A DNA stretch of 6,641 nucleotides from Planctomycetaceae bacterium (GCA_031254675.1 JAIRTV010000145.1:1-6641), one strand, 5' to 3'; numbered from the stretch's first letter, positions 1 through 6,338 are shown. Made by a program: numbers and translations. Notes: generated from the letters alone by a model not told the origin.

Positions 1-180
1 AAATGTGTACGATATGACAGTGGCGGAAACGCTGAAGATCGTGATACTGCCGGAGATTGTTCTATTCTTGTTACAGGGTATTGGAGAACTTCCGGCATGG
101 GACGTCCTGTAACATACGATTTTGCCGGTTCTGCTGTTGCAAGCGGTGATAATGGAGCAACAACCAATGGGAGAGGTTAA
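1..180 (+). CDS. C-terminal end of an unrecognised protein (5' end outside window)
   Basis: Frame 1 is open from the first base to a TAA at 178-180 and gives 59 residues, so this is the tail of a gene that starts upstream of the window. The visible part is rich in Gly, Asp, Ser and Thr, has two cysteines (visible residues 2 and 20), and includes the stretch SILVTGYWRTSGMGRPVTYD. It ends in a polar tail (GATTNGRG). The composition suits a secreted or surface beta-rich protein, but I recognise no family and assign no function. The next gene on the same strand starts 337 bases later, so the two are probably not co-transcribed. That the frame is coding is inferred from its being open to the window edge and from its plausible composition. 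Confidence 0.5.
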   Translation, partial: KCVRYDSGGNAEDRDTAGDCSILVTGYWRTSGMGRPVTYDFAGSAVASGDNGATTNGRG

Positions 181-455
181 AGAAAAAGTCTAATAAAAAA
201 GGAAATTGATAACCGCTCAAAGTCTATTGAAAATCATTTTTTACAATTCCGCACCAATTTCTGATATGCTCCAAAGACTCTCCTTGTGCCTTGTTGTAAT
301 TTTGGTGTTTCAGAAAAGTTTTGGGTTAGCTTTCTGTTATTCTGTGATTTCTTTAACCGTAACGTGTTGTTCATTCTGAGAGACATTCTTGATAAACGGG
401 GAATGAGCGGTCTTGTATTCTGTGGTCATTGGTGATATTGTATTGACTAATTCAC

Positions 456-472
456 GAACACTAGACGTGTTC
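456..472. promoter_or_regulatory. Short perfect dyad, possible operator upstream of the isomerase gene
   Basis: GAACAC and GTGTTC form a perfect inverted repeat around the 5-base spacer TAGAC. It lies 45 bases upstream of the ATG at 518. A TTGACT at 443-448 could be a -35 element that the dyad would sit behind, but no convincing -10 follows. A 6+6 dyad can occur by chance, so an operator role is a guess. Confidence 0.25.
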
Positions 473-504
473 CTAACTTTCCTTTTTCACAAAATAGAAT
501 CAAC

Positions 505-510
505 AAGGAG
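505..510 (+). promoter_or_regulatory. Ribosome binding site fixing the isomerase start
   Basis: AAGGAG lies 7 bases before the ATG at 518. This selects 518 over the earlier in-frame ATG at 413, which would add 35 residues in front of the twin-arginine signal. Confidence 0.8.
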
Positions 511-517
511 TATTACC

Positions 518-1429
518 ATGATTAGGCAACAGCCACAATCATCACGTCGCCGTTTTCTTCGGACAACTCTTGCAGTTCCGGTTTTGGCGGGTTCTGGAAT
601 TTCCGCGTTTGTTGCGGGAACAACCGGAGCAAAAGAAACTATTTCCACAACAAATTCCACAACAAAAGAAACTCATGCCGAAATTTCAAAAAGCGGCGAA
701 ATCAAGTTTCAACTTGGATTGGCATCGTACACCACCCGAAAATTTGACCGCACTCAAACGCTTGCCATGTCCCGTCGAGCAGGTTTGAAACATATTTGCC
801 TCAAAGATTTTCATCTGAAACTCACTTCGACCAATGAAGAATGCGCCGCCGCTGCTCAAGAATGTCGGCAAATCGGAATTAATCTTTACGCTGGCGGGGT
901 TATTTACATGAAAAAACCGGAAGATGTTGAAAACGCATTCCGTTACGCTCAAGCCTGCGGAATGACCACGATTGTCGGCGTTCCCGAACCAGCGGTGTTG
1001 CCAATTGTAGAACAACACGTGCAAAAAACCGGAATTTATGTTGCTATTCACAATCATGGACCCGGCGACAAAGTTTACCCAACTCCAGAATCAATTATCG
1101 AGAAAATCCAAACTCTTGACCAACGAATTGGACTTTGTGTTGATATTGGTCATACGGCACGAATTGGCGTGGATGTTGCGGAAACGTTCCGAAAATACAA
1201 AGATCGACTTTTCGATTGCCATTTCAAGGACGAAACCGAAATGAACCCAAAAGGGCAAACTTGTATTTGTGGACGAGGCGTTTTGGATCTGCCCCATTAT
1301 CTAATGACGTTAAAAGAAATTGGCTATGACCGAATCGTGTCTTTCGAATACGAAGCCGACGAAAAAGACCCTTTGCCGGGACTCATGGAATCTGTCGGAT
1401 ATATTCGCGGTATTCTCAGAATGTTGTAG
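518..1429 (+). CDS. Tat-exported sugar phosphate isomerase/epimerase-like TIM-barrel protein
   Basis: This is a 303-residue protein of the xylose isomerase-like TIM-barrel (AP endonuclease family 2) superfamily. The start at 518 has an AAGGAG site. The N-terminus has a twin-arginine signal (S9-RRRFLR-15, then a hydrophobic stretch to about residue 34), so it should be exported folded. The barrel begins near residue 64 (FQLGLASYT). Likely divalent-metal and active-site residues are in IHNHGP (H178, H180), CVDIGH (D209, H212), DCHFKDE (H235, D238) and SFEYE (E277). Total length and motif order fit the family. The substrate cannot be told from sequence. Planctomycetes carry many such secreted paralogues, and they are usually annotated only as sugar phosphate isomerase/epimerase. 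The gene stands alone on the plus strand and converges on the minus-strand block. A 14-nt palindrome (1439-1452) follows the stop. Confidence 0.88.
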   Translation: MIRQQPQSSRRRFLRTTLAVPVLAGSGISAFVAGTTGAKETISTTNSTTKETHAEISKSGEIKFQLGLASYTTRKFDRTQTLAMSRRAGLKHICLKDFHLKLTSTNEECAAAAQECRQIGINLYAGGVIYMKKPEDVENAFRYAQACGMTTIVGVPEPAVLPIVEQHVQKTGIYVAIHNHGPGDKVYPTPESIIEKIQTLDQRIGLCVDIGHTARIGVDVAETFRKYKDRLFDCHFKDETEMNPKGQTCICGRGVLDLPHYLMTLKEIGYDRIVSFEYEADEKDPLPGLMESVGYIRGILRML

Positions 1430-1438
1430 AACATTGTC

Positions 1439-1452
1439 GTTGTCGCGACAAC
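1439..1452. repeat. 14-nt perfect palindrome in the convergent gap
   Basis: GTTGTCGCGACAAC is its own reverse complement and starts 10 bases after the isomerase stop. As RNA it could form a 5-bp stem with a CGCG loop on either strand. No T-run follows, so a role as a bidirectional terminator between the convergent genes is only possible. Confidence 0.35.
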
Positions 1453-1500
1453 AGGTTGAATTGTTGAGAACGGGTTGGAGGGGTTCAAGATGTTTCCGGC

Positions 1501-1815
1501 TTAATGTTCATGTTCCGGTTCTTTGGACTCCAGATTCATTTGCATCGGCGATTCGCGAATCAGAAAATCGTGAACCCGTTTAAAATCAGGATCGGTTAAG
1601 GCTTGGATTACTCGTTCTTCTTCCGTCGATTTTGATGTGGTTCCTGTGCCGATATTGTCGGAAGCAATATTTTTCGTCTCGGCAGGAAGAACAATCGGCT
1701 GCTCCACAGCAACCCGCAATTGGCTCTGAAGGAATACCTGCCAAAACGAACCGCTCAGAAAACCAATAAAAAATACCACAAAGATCAAAATAAGCAACAA
1801 AATATGTTGTTTCAT
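1501..1815 (-). CDS. Small membrane-anchored protein of unknown function
   Basis: From the ATG at 1815 the product is 104 residues (105 if the adjacent ATG at 1818 is used). A strongly hydrophobic segment at about residues 4-24 suggests a single membrane anchor or uncleaved signal. It is followed by a polar, low-complexity part rich in Thr and Ser, a short helical-looking segment (about 66-88, EEERVIQALTDPDFKRVHDF), and an acidic His-containing tail ending EHEH. The frame can be extended upstream to a GTG at 1893, but that extension is encoded by the dispersed repeat at 1849-1866 and is unlikely to be protein. No Shine-Dalgarno sequence is visible before either ATG. It lies 138 bases downstream of the ApbE gene on the same strand, so co-transcription is possible. 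I recognise no family. That it is a gene rests on the clean anchor-plus-soluble-tail design. Confidence 0.6.
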   Translation of the reverse strand: MKQHILLLILIFVVFFIGFLSGSFWQVFLQSQLRVAVEQPIVLPAETKNIASDNIGTGTTSKSTEEERVIQALTDPDFKRVHDFLIRESPMQMNLESKEPEHEH

Positions 1816-1848
1816 CATTAGTAAACAAATAAAACGATTGAATAAATG

Positions 1849-1866
1849 AAACACGGAATACACGGA
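1849..1866. repeat. Dispersed intergenic repeat, ACACGGAATACAC type, copy A
   Basis: AAACACGGAATACACGGA shares the core ACACGGAATACAC with the inverted-repeat element at 2970-3045. Further on, CGGAAAATT followed by a T/C-rich stretch (about 1908-1952) resembles the interior and right part of that element (TGGAAAATT then T/C-rich). Copy A therefore looks like a degenerate, longer relative of it whose right arm has been lost. Confidence 0.5.
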
Positions 1867-1953
1867 AAAAGAATGAGGATAAAACAATTCCACTGACTAA
1901 TCAATAACGGAAAATTATTATTTTTCTATTCTCTATTTTTCTCTTGCGGCAAC

Positions 1954-2952
1954 CTATTCTCTCATGATGTCTTTCCAATTGGAAGATTGAAAGGTTTGGC
2001 TCTTTTGATAGAGTACAATTTTAGCGGACACATTGTCAAGTGTTTCAATTAAGGCGATTGCTTGTTCCGGTTGCATGACGGCAACCGCCGAAGCCAATGC
2101 GTCAGCTTCGGTTGCGGTCGGAGCGGTAACATGAACCGTGCAAGGTGTGGTCAATCCGAGACCGGTTTTCGGATCAATAATGTGAGAATATGTTACGCCC
2201 CGAATTTCAACAAATTGGAATCGATCACCGGAAGTGGCGATAGCGATTTGTTCCATGGGAATGGTTTCGTTGCCGTTGAGATTAATTTTCCAACCGCCCG
2301 ACGGTGACTTGCCAACCCGAATATCTCCACCGGCATCAATCAAAATCGTTGCAAGACCATGCTTTTGAATTGCCTCAAATGCCCGATCAATCGCATAACC
2401 TTTGGCAATACCGCCAAGATCAAATTTGACGCCGGATTTCAGAATTTGAACGCGGTGGGTTAATTCGTCGAGAGTCCAAAGATAATTGCCGACAAGTTCC
2501 CGTGCCTGATTGAGGTAACGCTGTTTCGGTAATTCCTTTTGCCGCCTTGAACGTCGCCAAAGACGAACAAACGGCGCAACAGTAATATCAAACGCCCCAT
2601 CGGAAATATTGCTAAAATATTTTGCCGATTTCAGAACAGCAAAAAGATCGTCGCTCACCGCAACCGATTCTGGCGGATTGGGAATAGAAGAATCAAATTT
2701 GGCACAAAGTTCGGCGAGTTCGCTTTCGGAATCGTAATCGCTCATGATTTTGTTGAGAACACGAAAACATTCGAAGGCGTCTTTTGTTGCTTTTTGAGCG
2801 AGTTCTGTGGATTCGGCGTACAAAATAATCCGAACCGGTACGCCCATGTGTGTCTCTTCAAACTCAAACCGTTCCGCTACAGAAAATGCGGAAGTAAAAC
2901 AAAACGTGAAAAAAAGAAATAAAAAAAACACCAAAACTCTCATGCCAATCAT
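1954..2952 (-). CDS. apbE: FAD:protein FMN transferase (ApbE family), exported
   Basis: This is a 332-residue ApbE-family protein. The enzyme uses FAD and Mg2+ to attach FMN covalently to a Thr or Ser of target flavoproteins, such as the NqrC/RnfG type, on the outer face of the cytoplasmic membrane. Seen in the sequence are a signal peptide (about residues 4-25, ending TSAFS), HMGVPVRIILYA (35-46), SDYDSESELAEL (71-82), GAFDITVAPFVRLW (119-132), DLGGIAKGYAID (178-189), AGGDIRVG (207-214), SGDRFQF (241-247), HIIDPKTG (257-264) and ADALASA (283-289, with the probable Mg2+-binding Asp). Length is normal for the family. The lipobox seen in some relatives is absent. The start is uncertain: ATGs at 2952 and 2943 both fit and neither has a good Shine-Dalgarno site. 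No Nqr or Rnf subunit or other obvious flavin acceptor is in the window. Confidence 0.93.
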   Translation of the reverse strand: MIGMRVLVFFLFLFFTFCFTSAFSVAERFEFEETHMGVPVRIILYAESTELAQKATKDAFECFRVLNKIMSDYDSESELAELCAKFDSSIPNPPESVAVSDDLFAVLKSAKYFSNISDGAFDITVAPFVRLWRRSRRQKELPKQRYLNQARELVGNYLWTLDELTHRVQILKSGVKFDLGGIAKGYAIDRAFEAIQKHGLATILIDAGGDIRVGKSPSGGWKINLNGNETIPMEQIAIATSGDRFQFVEIRGVTYSHIIDPKTGLGLTTPCTVHVTAPTATEADALASAVAVMQPEQAIALIETLDNVSAKIVLYQKSQTFQSSNWKDIMRE

Positions 2953-2969
2953 AAACTCACGTTTTACAC

Positions 2970-3045
2970 GAACACGGAATACACAGAAAATATGGAAAAT
3001 TTTTTATTTGGTCTTTTCCTCTAATCTTCTGTGTATTCCGTGTTC
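2970..3045. repeat. Dispersed intergenic repeat, copy B: perfect 19-nt inverted repeat
   Basis: GAACACGGAATACACAGAA (2970-2988) is the exact reverse complement of 3027-3045, with 38 bases between them. Inside, GGAAAA (2994-2999) can also pair with TTTTCC (3014-3019), giving a long imperfect hairpin. It lies between the stop of the glycine-rich gene and the start of apbE. It could end or attenuate transcription between them, but no T-run follows on the minus strand, so it is not a classical terminator. It shares its core with copy A at 1849-1866. Confidence 0.75.
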
Positions 3046-3096
3046 AATCTTTTAATTGCCAAACCAATCTATTTTTTTTCAACTCAAAACTTTGGC

Positions 3097-3954
3097 TTAT
3101 TCTAATTCGTTGGTATCGGCGTAAGAAGACGATTTGGTTTTATTTTTGTCGGAATTTTTTTTCTTCTCTTCTTCCTCTTTGGCAATTTTTTCTTCGATTT
3201 GTTTACCAAGATTCATTGCGTAAAGCATTTGTTCGCGTGAAAAGTAGGAAACCGAATTGAGTGCATCGACTCTTGGTTTATGCTGTTTGTTGGCGAGTTC
3301 TTCCCAAGACAACCCGTTGTTGTAATGCCAAACAGCGGCTTGAGCGGCATCGGGATTGACCGCTCCATTGCCAACCAAATTGCAAAGAGCATGAACTTCC
3401 GGTTTTGTGGTTACGGAGCTGAGCGGACGCAATTCATAATTCATGTGCCGAGCGGGGTCTCTTTTTCCGTGTTCGAGACAAACCATGTTCACATCTTGGC
3501 GAATAATTTTTTCCGGTGGAACAGTCCAATTTCCTCCGCCCATTCCTCCGAATCCGCCACCGCCGCCGAAACCGCCGCCGGTTGATTGGGAACCTCCTCC
3601 TCCGCCACCGCCACGACTACTGCCGCCACCACGACCACCTCGTCGACCTCCTCCGCCATCTCCGCCGCCGCCCAAATCATCGAACTGCCCAAGCGGAACC
3701 GCCGCAAACGTTTCCGGCAAATTAATCCGGAGAGGAACTCCCGATTTATTTTTAACAGTAACACGTCCTTCCATCGAATTTTTGGTTGTAATTTTCGCCT
3801 CAATCAAATTTTGCTTCATCGCATCGAAAAGATCAATTTCGGTTGGAGCTTTTGATGCATTGGTGCTGGATTGCCCCGCTTTTTCTTCGTCCGCCTGAAC
3901 AAAAGCCAGAGAAAGTAAAAATAACGGAAGGAAGAACAATAACGAAATTCTCAT
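3097..3954 (-). CDS. Secreted protein with a central poly-glycine linker, function unknown
   Basis: This is a 285-residue protein with a clear signal peptide (MRISLLFF...AFVQA, cleavage after about residue 21). A Shine-Dalgarno AGGAGA (3963-3968) lies 8 bases before the ATG. Mature residues 22-94 include a small domain with VTVKNKSGVPLRINLPETF, which looks like a beta-sandwich-like segment. Residues 95-141 are almost all Gly with some Arg and Ser. Residues 142-250 form a second domain with C159, C191 and the stretch AAQAAVWHYNNGLSWEELA. The tail (253-285) is a charged Lys/Glu helix-like stretch. Similar secreted proteins of unknown function occur in planctomycetes to my recollection, but I cannot name a family. 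The Gly tract uses mixed GGC/GGA/GGT codons with no long G-run. A weak inverted repeat, GCCAAA/TTTGGC, directly follows the stop (3058-3096). Confidence 0.82.
   Translation of the reverse strand: MRISLLFFLPLFLLSLAFVQADEEKAGQSSTNASKAPTEIDLFDAMKQNLIEAKITTKNSMEGRVTVKNKSGVPLRINLPETFAAVPLGQFDDLGGGGDGGGGRRGGRGGGSSRGGGGGGGSQSTGGGFGGGGGFGGMGGGNWTVPPEKIIRQDVNMVCLEHGKRDPARHMNYELRPLSSVTTKPEVHALCNLVGNGAVNPDAAQAAVWHYNNGLSWEELANKQHKPRVDALNSVSYFSREQMLYAMNLGKQIEEKIAKEEEEKKKNSDKNKTKSSSYADTNELE
3532..3672 (-). repeat. Low-complexity glycine-codon tract inside the secreted protein gene
   Basis: The + strand reads as repeated CCN triplets (CCGCCACCG, CCTCCTCC and so on) coding Gly-rich residues 95-141, broken by Arg, Ser, Gln and Phe. 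On the opposite strand the same DNA opens proline-rich and other shadow frames. Triplet repeats like this can change length in-frame, so the linker length may vary between strains. Confidence 0.8.
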
Positions 3955-3983
3955 ATTACATTTCTCCTAATAATTGGAATACC

Positions 3984-4026
3984 TGCCCAAAAATCAATTG
4001 ATCACAAATCTTGTCAATTTTGGGCA
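3984..4026. repeat. Inverted repeat in the 5' region of the glycine-rich gene
   Basis: TGCCCAAAA (3984-3992) pairs perfectly with TTTTGGGCA (4018-4026) across 25 bases, and the interior begins with the 10-nt palindrome ATCAATTGAT (3992-4001). It lies 30-72 bases upstream of the minus-strand ATG at 3954, within the likely leader RNA or promoter, so it could be a leader hairpin or a protein-binding site. Confidence 0.45.
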
Positions 4027-4072
4027 AAACGACAACATGTCAACAACATCAAGGAAAACATCAGAACAAACC

Positions 4073-4106
4073 GTTTCGGAAACCTCACAAAAACTTGTTC
4101 CGAAAC
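4073..4106. repeat. Second inverted repeat upstream of the glycine-rich gene
   Basis: GTTTCGGAA (4073-4081) and TTCCGAAAC (4098-4106) form a perfect 9-bp stem with a 16-base loop. There is no T-run on either side. It is about 120 bases upstream of the ATG at 3954. It may be an operator or structured leader, but its role is unknown. Confidence 0.4.
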
Positions 4107-4380
4107 AATTCAACAATTCTCTTGTATCATTTATAGGTGATTTTTCCTGACTTGTCCAATATAACTTATCCGAATTGGAAAAAAAAGAGAATTTCAATCC
4201 GAAAAATGAAAAAAATAGAAAAAATCGGAAAGGTTACCGAAAAGAAAACGAACTGTTAAAAAACAGATCATCGACTTCATGTACTTCGTGCGGAAACAAA
4301 TTGACAAATTTTGCTTCCGCGACAAAGCGTTTTATTCTTTTTATTCTTTGCGGTGAGGGACACGGTTGCGGGAGCGAGGT

Positions 4381-4665
4381 TTAGGCGACATAGATTCGGT
4401 TGACCAGATCGACGTCGCCAATCACTTTCAACACGGCTTCCTGAGCCAATTGTTTGGTGTAAAAAGTTCGGCAATAACCAGTCAACACCCAAGTTCCGTT
4501 TTCGAAGAAAAGGTTCATTTCCTGAACGCCGAGATTGGTTTCCCGTTTGACGATACAGAAAATTTGCCGAACCAGTTCCGGTATATCGGTTTTTTCACAA
4601 GTTCTTGTGTTTGGCGACAATTGTTCTGAATTGATGAGACGATGACGTTTTGATGAGATTGGCAT
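4381..4665 (-). CDS. Small stand-alone BON-domain protein
   Basis: The product is 94 residues. The start at 4665 is fixed by AAAGGA (4672-4677) 6 bases upstream. The longer open frame back to 4776 reads through low-complexity DNA coding Pro/Asn-rich sequence and has no such site. Residues about 28-94 match the BON pattern: an N-terminal helix, then GVQEMNLFFENGTWVLTGYCRTFYTKQLAQEAV with the conserved Gly63, then the closing VIGDVDLVNRIYV (81-93), corresponding to the usual 'v.GV..V.n.i.V'. BON domains are thought to bind phospholipid or other surfaces and occur in envelope-stress and transport proteins. Here no signal peptide or second domain is seen, so the protein is probably cytoplasmic or peripheral. 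The gene stands alone, with 426 bases after it and 403 before it. The family call is from motif spacing by eye. Confidence 0.72.
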   Translation of the reverse strand: MPISSKRHRLINSEQLSPNTRTCEKTDIPELVRQIFCIVKRETNLGVQEMNLFFENGTWVLTGYCRTFYTKQLAQEAVLKVIGDVDLVNRIYVA

Positions 4666-5068
4666 GATAAATCCTTTCGTTACGATCAAAATGAGTTTTC
4701 GAACCGGATTGGTTGGAAACGGTTGATTGGGGATGGTTGGGGAAGGGTTGATAAGGAAATGGTGTCTTGCCGTCATGATGCGGCAATAAGATTAACGAAA
4801 AGTTCGCGTTCAAAATAAAACACCATAGACCATGATATTGTGATTATTGGAAGAACAATTGTTGTCGGGATATTTATTCAATCATGGGTATTCTAGGAAT
4901 GCCGAACAGAGGAGTCAAGAGCAATTTTTAAATTCGTCGATTCATCGGCAAATTGTTAAGATAGATGAAATTTCTGGTTATTCTGGTTCAGGTGAATCTC
5001 TCAAAGGCGGGCAATATTTCGTGAAAATATTGCTCACCTTAAGATTGCTGACCTAAAATTACTGATTA
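4666..5068. other. Intergenic region between prepilin and BON genes
   Basis: I find no gene here. The frame at 4847-5056 (+) has no ribosome binding site and runs through the hairpin repeat at its end. 4700-4750 is a T/G-rich run of GGTTGG-like units. TTGCCG (4767-4772) and CGGCAA (4781-4786) form a 6-bp hairpin in what may be the BON leader. The hairpin repeat at about 4991-5053 directly follows the prepilin stop. Confidence 0.5.
4991..5053. repeat. GGYGGGCAA hairpin repeat, copy 0 (3' side of the prepilin gene)
   Basis: GCAATATTT (5011-5019) pairs perfectly with AAATATTGC (5025-5033) over a 5-base loop. Outside it, AATCT (4995-4999) can pair with AGATT (5042-5046). The order GGCGGGCAA, stem, TTGCTCACC, then AAGATTGCTGACC matches copy 1 at 6430-6491. 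On the minus strand it begins 16 bases after the prepilin stop and could act as a 3' hairpin, but no T-run follows. Confidence 0.65.
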
Positions 5069-6246
5069 TTACTGATTCGATGTGGTATGACCGTCGTTAA
5101 TATCAGCAAGGTACGCCAAAATGGTTGGGCTAATTGTCAAGGAAAAACCGCGAACAGAACCATCACCAAGACAGAAATTGACAACACCGCTGTGATAACT
5201 GCCAAATCCTAATTCGGCATAATCTGCGGTTGCCTCTTTTTTCTGTACCAAACCAAAAGAATCACCAGAGGTACCGTCGTCTTTCGCGTGGATAATCCGC
5301 AAAACCTGGTTAGGTGACTTAAGACTGATAAACAAATAACTTCCGTCCCACCTACAATCTCCACTAGCTAAAGTATCAAGCACTCCAGCAGTGGTGGGGT
5401 CAGTGCCTCCTTCGTTTTTGACTTCGGTAGTCGGAACATGTTTTTCGCCTAAAATGAGCTGATTTGTTGTGCCGTCCTGCCATGTCGCAAAACTGGTTGT
5501 CAACGTGTATTGCTTATAATCAGCATCGGAATCTGAGGGAGTAGCCGATGTCAAACCGTTTGATTGAGCAATAGTAAATGGCATTCGAAAATTGTTACCA
5601 AATAGCCATGAATCCGCAACAACTGTTGCAAGAGCTCCGGTAACAGTACCAAATGTATCTGCTTCGGCATCTCGGTAACGCAAGATAGTTGCGTAATCCG
5701 CCAGAGGACCGCCGTAGGCGGTTGCTCCGTCTTCATCAACGACCTGCATACCGCTTCGTCGTGATGGGCATTTGATAATGGCATCGCTGCCAATTTGCCG
5801 CCTTGCTTCCTCTCCAAGAGAAGCCGTTGCCCAAAGCCCTGCTTGGGTTGTAGTGCCGCTCGCAGTCGAGTTGTCCAAGGATCGACCAATACCTTGAGCG
5901 TTCGGAGAGGTTGCGGTGCCGTTTGTCAACAGATCGAACAATGGTTGTTGTTCGTGGAACGGCATCAGAAACACAAACAAACTGGCACGGCTTGGTCCCA
6001 ACGTTAGCGGTGGCAATCCATTGTTGGTGTCGTGGAAGTTGTGAACGGCGATACCGAACTGTTTTAAGTGGTCGGTACACGTCATACGTCGGGCGGCTTC
6101 GCGGGCGGCTTGAACGGCGGGCAGAAGTAACGCGATCAAAACTCCAATGATCGCAATTACTACTAGGAGTTCCACCAGGGTGAATCCCCAAGTTTGACTA
6201 GACCCCCCCCCCCGCCTAAATTAACATTAACATCGTTTTTTCTCAT
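5069..6246 (-). CDS. DUF1559 prepilin-like protein, reading frame broken at a poly-G tract
   Basis: A conserved body of 368 codons (5069-6175) encodes a DUF1559 protein. It has the type IV prepilin N-terminus GFTLVELLVVIAIIGVLIALLLPAVQAAREAARRM and the C-terminal H-X9-DG motif (YHSGVVNFCLGDGSVRG, 40 residues from the end). It should be inserted in the membrane, cut by prepilin peptidase after the Gly of TWG|FTLVE, and N-methylated on Phe; the Glu at +5 is present. The proper start, ATG at 6246 with AAAAGGAG upstream, opens the codons for MRKNDVNVNL and then Gly, but the 11-G tract puts it in the wrong frame. It then stops at 6163-6165 after 27 residues. With 12 G the product is 392 residues, with 9 G it is 391. 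The GTG at 6175 lies inside the pilin motif and would drop the leader. DUF1559 proteins are strongly expanded in planctomycetes; their role in pili or pseudopili is inferred. Confidence 0.85.
6203..6213 (-). repeat. 11-base homopolymeric G tract in the prepilin 5' coding region
   Basis: The + strand has 11 consecutive C, coding Gly codons on the minus strand just after GGC (Gly11). It is the longest homopolymer in the window, despite the AT-rich background. Eleven is not a multiple of three. The upstream ATG frame and the downstream FTLVELL frame join only when the tract is 9 or 12 (or another multiple of three). Tracts of this kind slip during replication, and sequencers also miscall them. 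Confidence 0.9.
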
Positions 6247-6252
6247 AACTCA

Positions 6253-6260
6253 CTCCTTTT
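6253..6260 (-). promoter_or_regulatory. Strong ribosome binding site of the prepilin gene
   Basis: AAAAGGAG on the minus strand lies 6 bases before the ATG at 6244-6246. It decides the start in favour of that ATG, although the frame from it is shifted relative to the prepilin body. Confidence 0.8.
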
Positions 6261-6279
6261 AAGATTTTCAGAGTTGTTA

Positions 6280-6322
6280 GCCGGAATCTTTCTTGAAAAC
6301 ATTTTCGCAAAATATTTCCGGC
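6280..6322 (-). promoter_or_regulatory. Inverted repeat in the prepilin leader RNA
   Basis: GCCGGAA (6280-6286) and TTCCGGC (6316-6322) form a perfect 7-bp stem across 29 bases, which themselves contain a GAAAA/TTTTC mini-hairpin. If the promoter at 6339-6367 is right, this lies inside the 5' untranslated RNA, upstream of the ribosome binding site, and could affect stability or translation. Confidence 0.4.
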
Positions 6323-6338
6323 AAAGAATAGTAACGTT

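Larger units (their letters stand above)
181..517. other. Intergenic leader region without a gene
   Basis: No credible coding frame is present. The frame open from 413 only extends the isomerase upstream of its well-marked start at 518. An AT-rich stretch follows the stop of the first gene. Two copies of AAAGTCTAWT lie at about 186-195 and 219-228. A short dyad at 456-472 lies just upstream of the isomerase gene. I see no clear rho-independent terminator and no strong -35/-10 pair. Confidence 0.5.
3955..4380. other. Intergenic region with two inverted repeats and an A-rich stretch
   Basis: No gene is supported here. The part next to the glycine-rich gene holds its ribosome binding site and the inverted repeats at 3984-4026 and 4073-4106. 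Two TTGACA-like hexamers read on the minus strand (4038-4043 and 4012-4017) but lack convincing -10 partners. 4175-4270 is strongly A-rich on the + strand. 4332-4349 is a tandem TTATTCTTT repeat just past the BON gene stop. The short frames at 3994-4197 and 4175-4384 have no start signal and no protein-like composition. Confidence 0.5.

Noticed and set aside
3443..3898. Proline-rich frame on the + strand
   Set aside because: It is the antisense shadow of the poly-Gly codons of the minus-strand secreted protein and has no start signal.
3994..4197. 67-residue minus-strand frame upstream of the glycine-rich gene
   Set aside because: It overlaps both inverted repeats, lacks a start signal, and its composition is not protein-like.
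4317..4353. Terminator after the BON gene (CCGC..AAAG / CTTTGCGG)
   Set aside because: The stem needs a 3-base bulge, the loop is long, and no T-run follows on the minus strand.
4381..4776. Longer 131-residue version of the BON protein
   Set aside because: The extra N-terminus is Pro/Asn-rich low-complexity sequence. The ATG at 4665 has AAAGGA at good spacing.
4847..5056. 69-residue frame on the + strand
   Set aside because: No ribosome binding site, no recognisable protein features, and its 3' part is the hairpin repeat.
5069..6175. GTG at 6175 as the real start of the prepilin gene
   Set aside because: It is the Val codon inside FTLVELL. Starting there loses the prepilin peptidase site, and it has no ribosome binding site, whereas the ATG at 6246 has a strong one.
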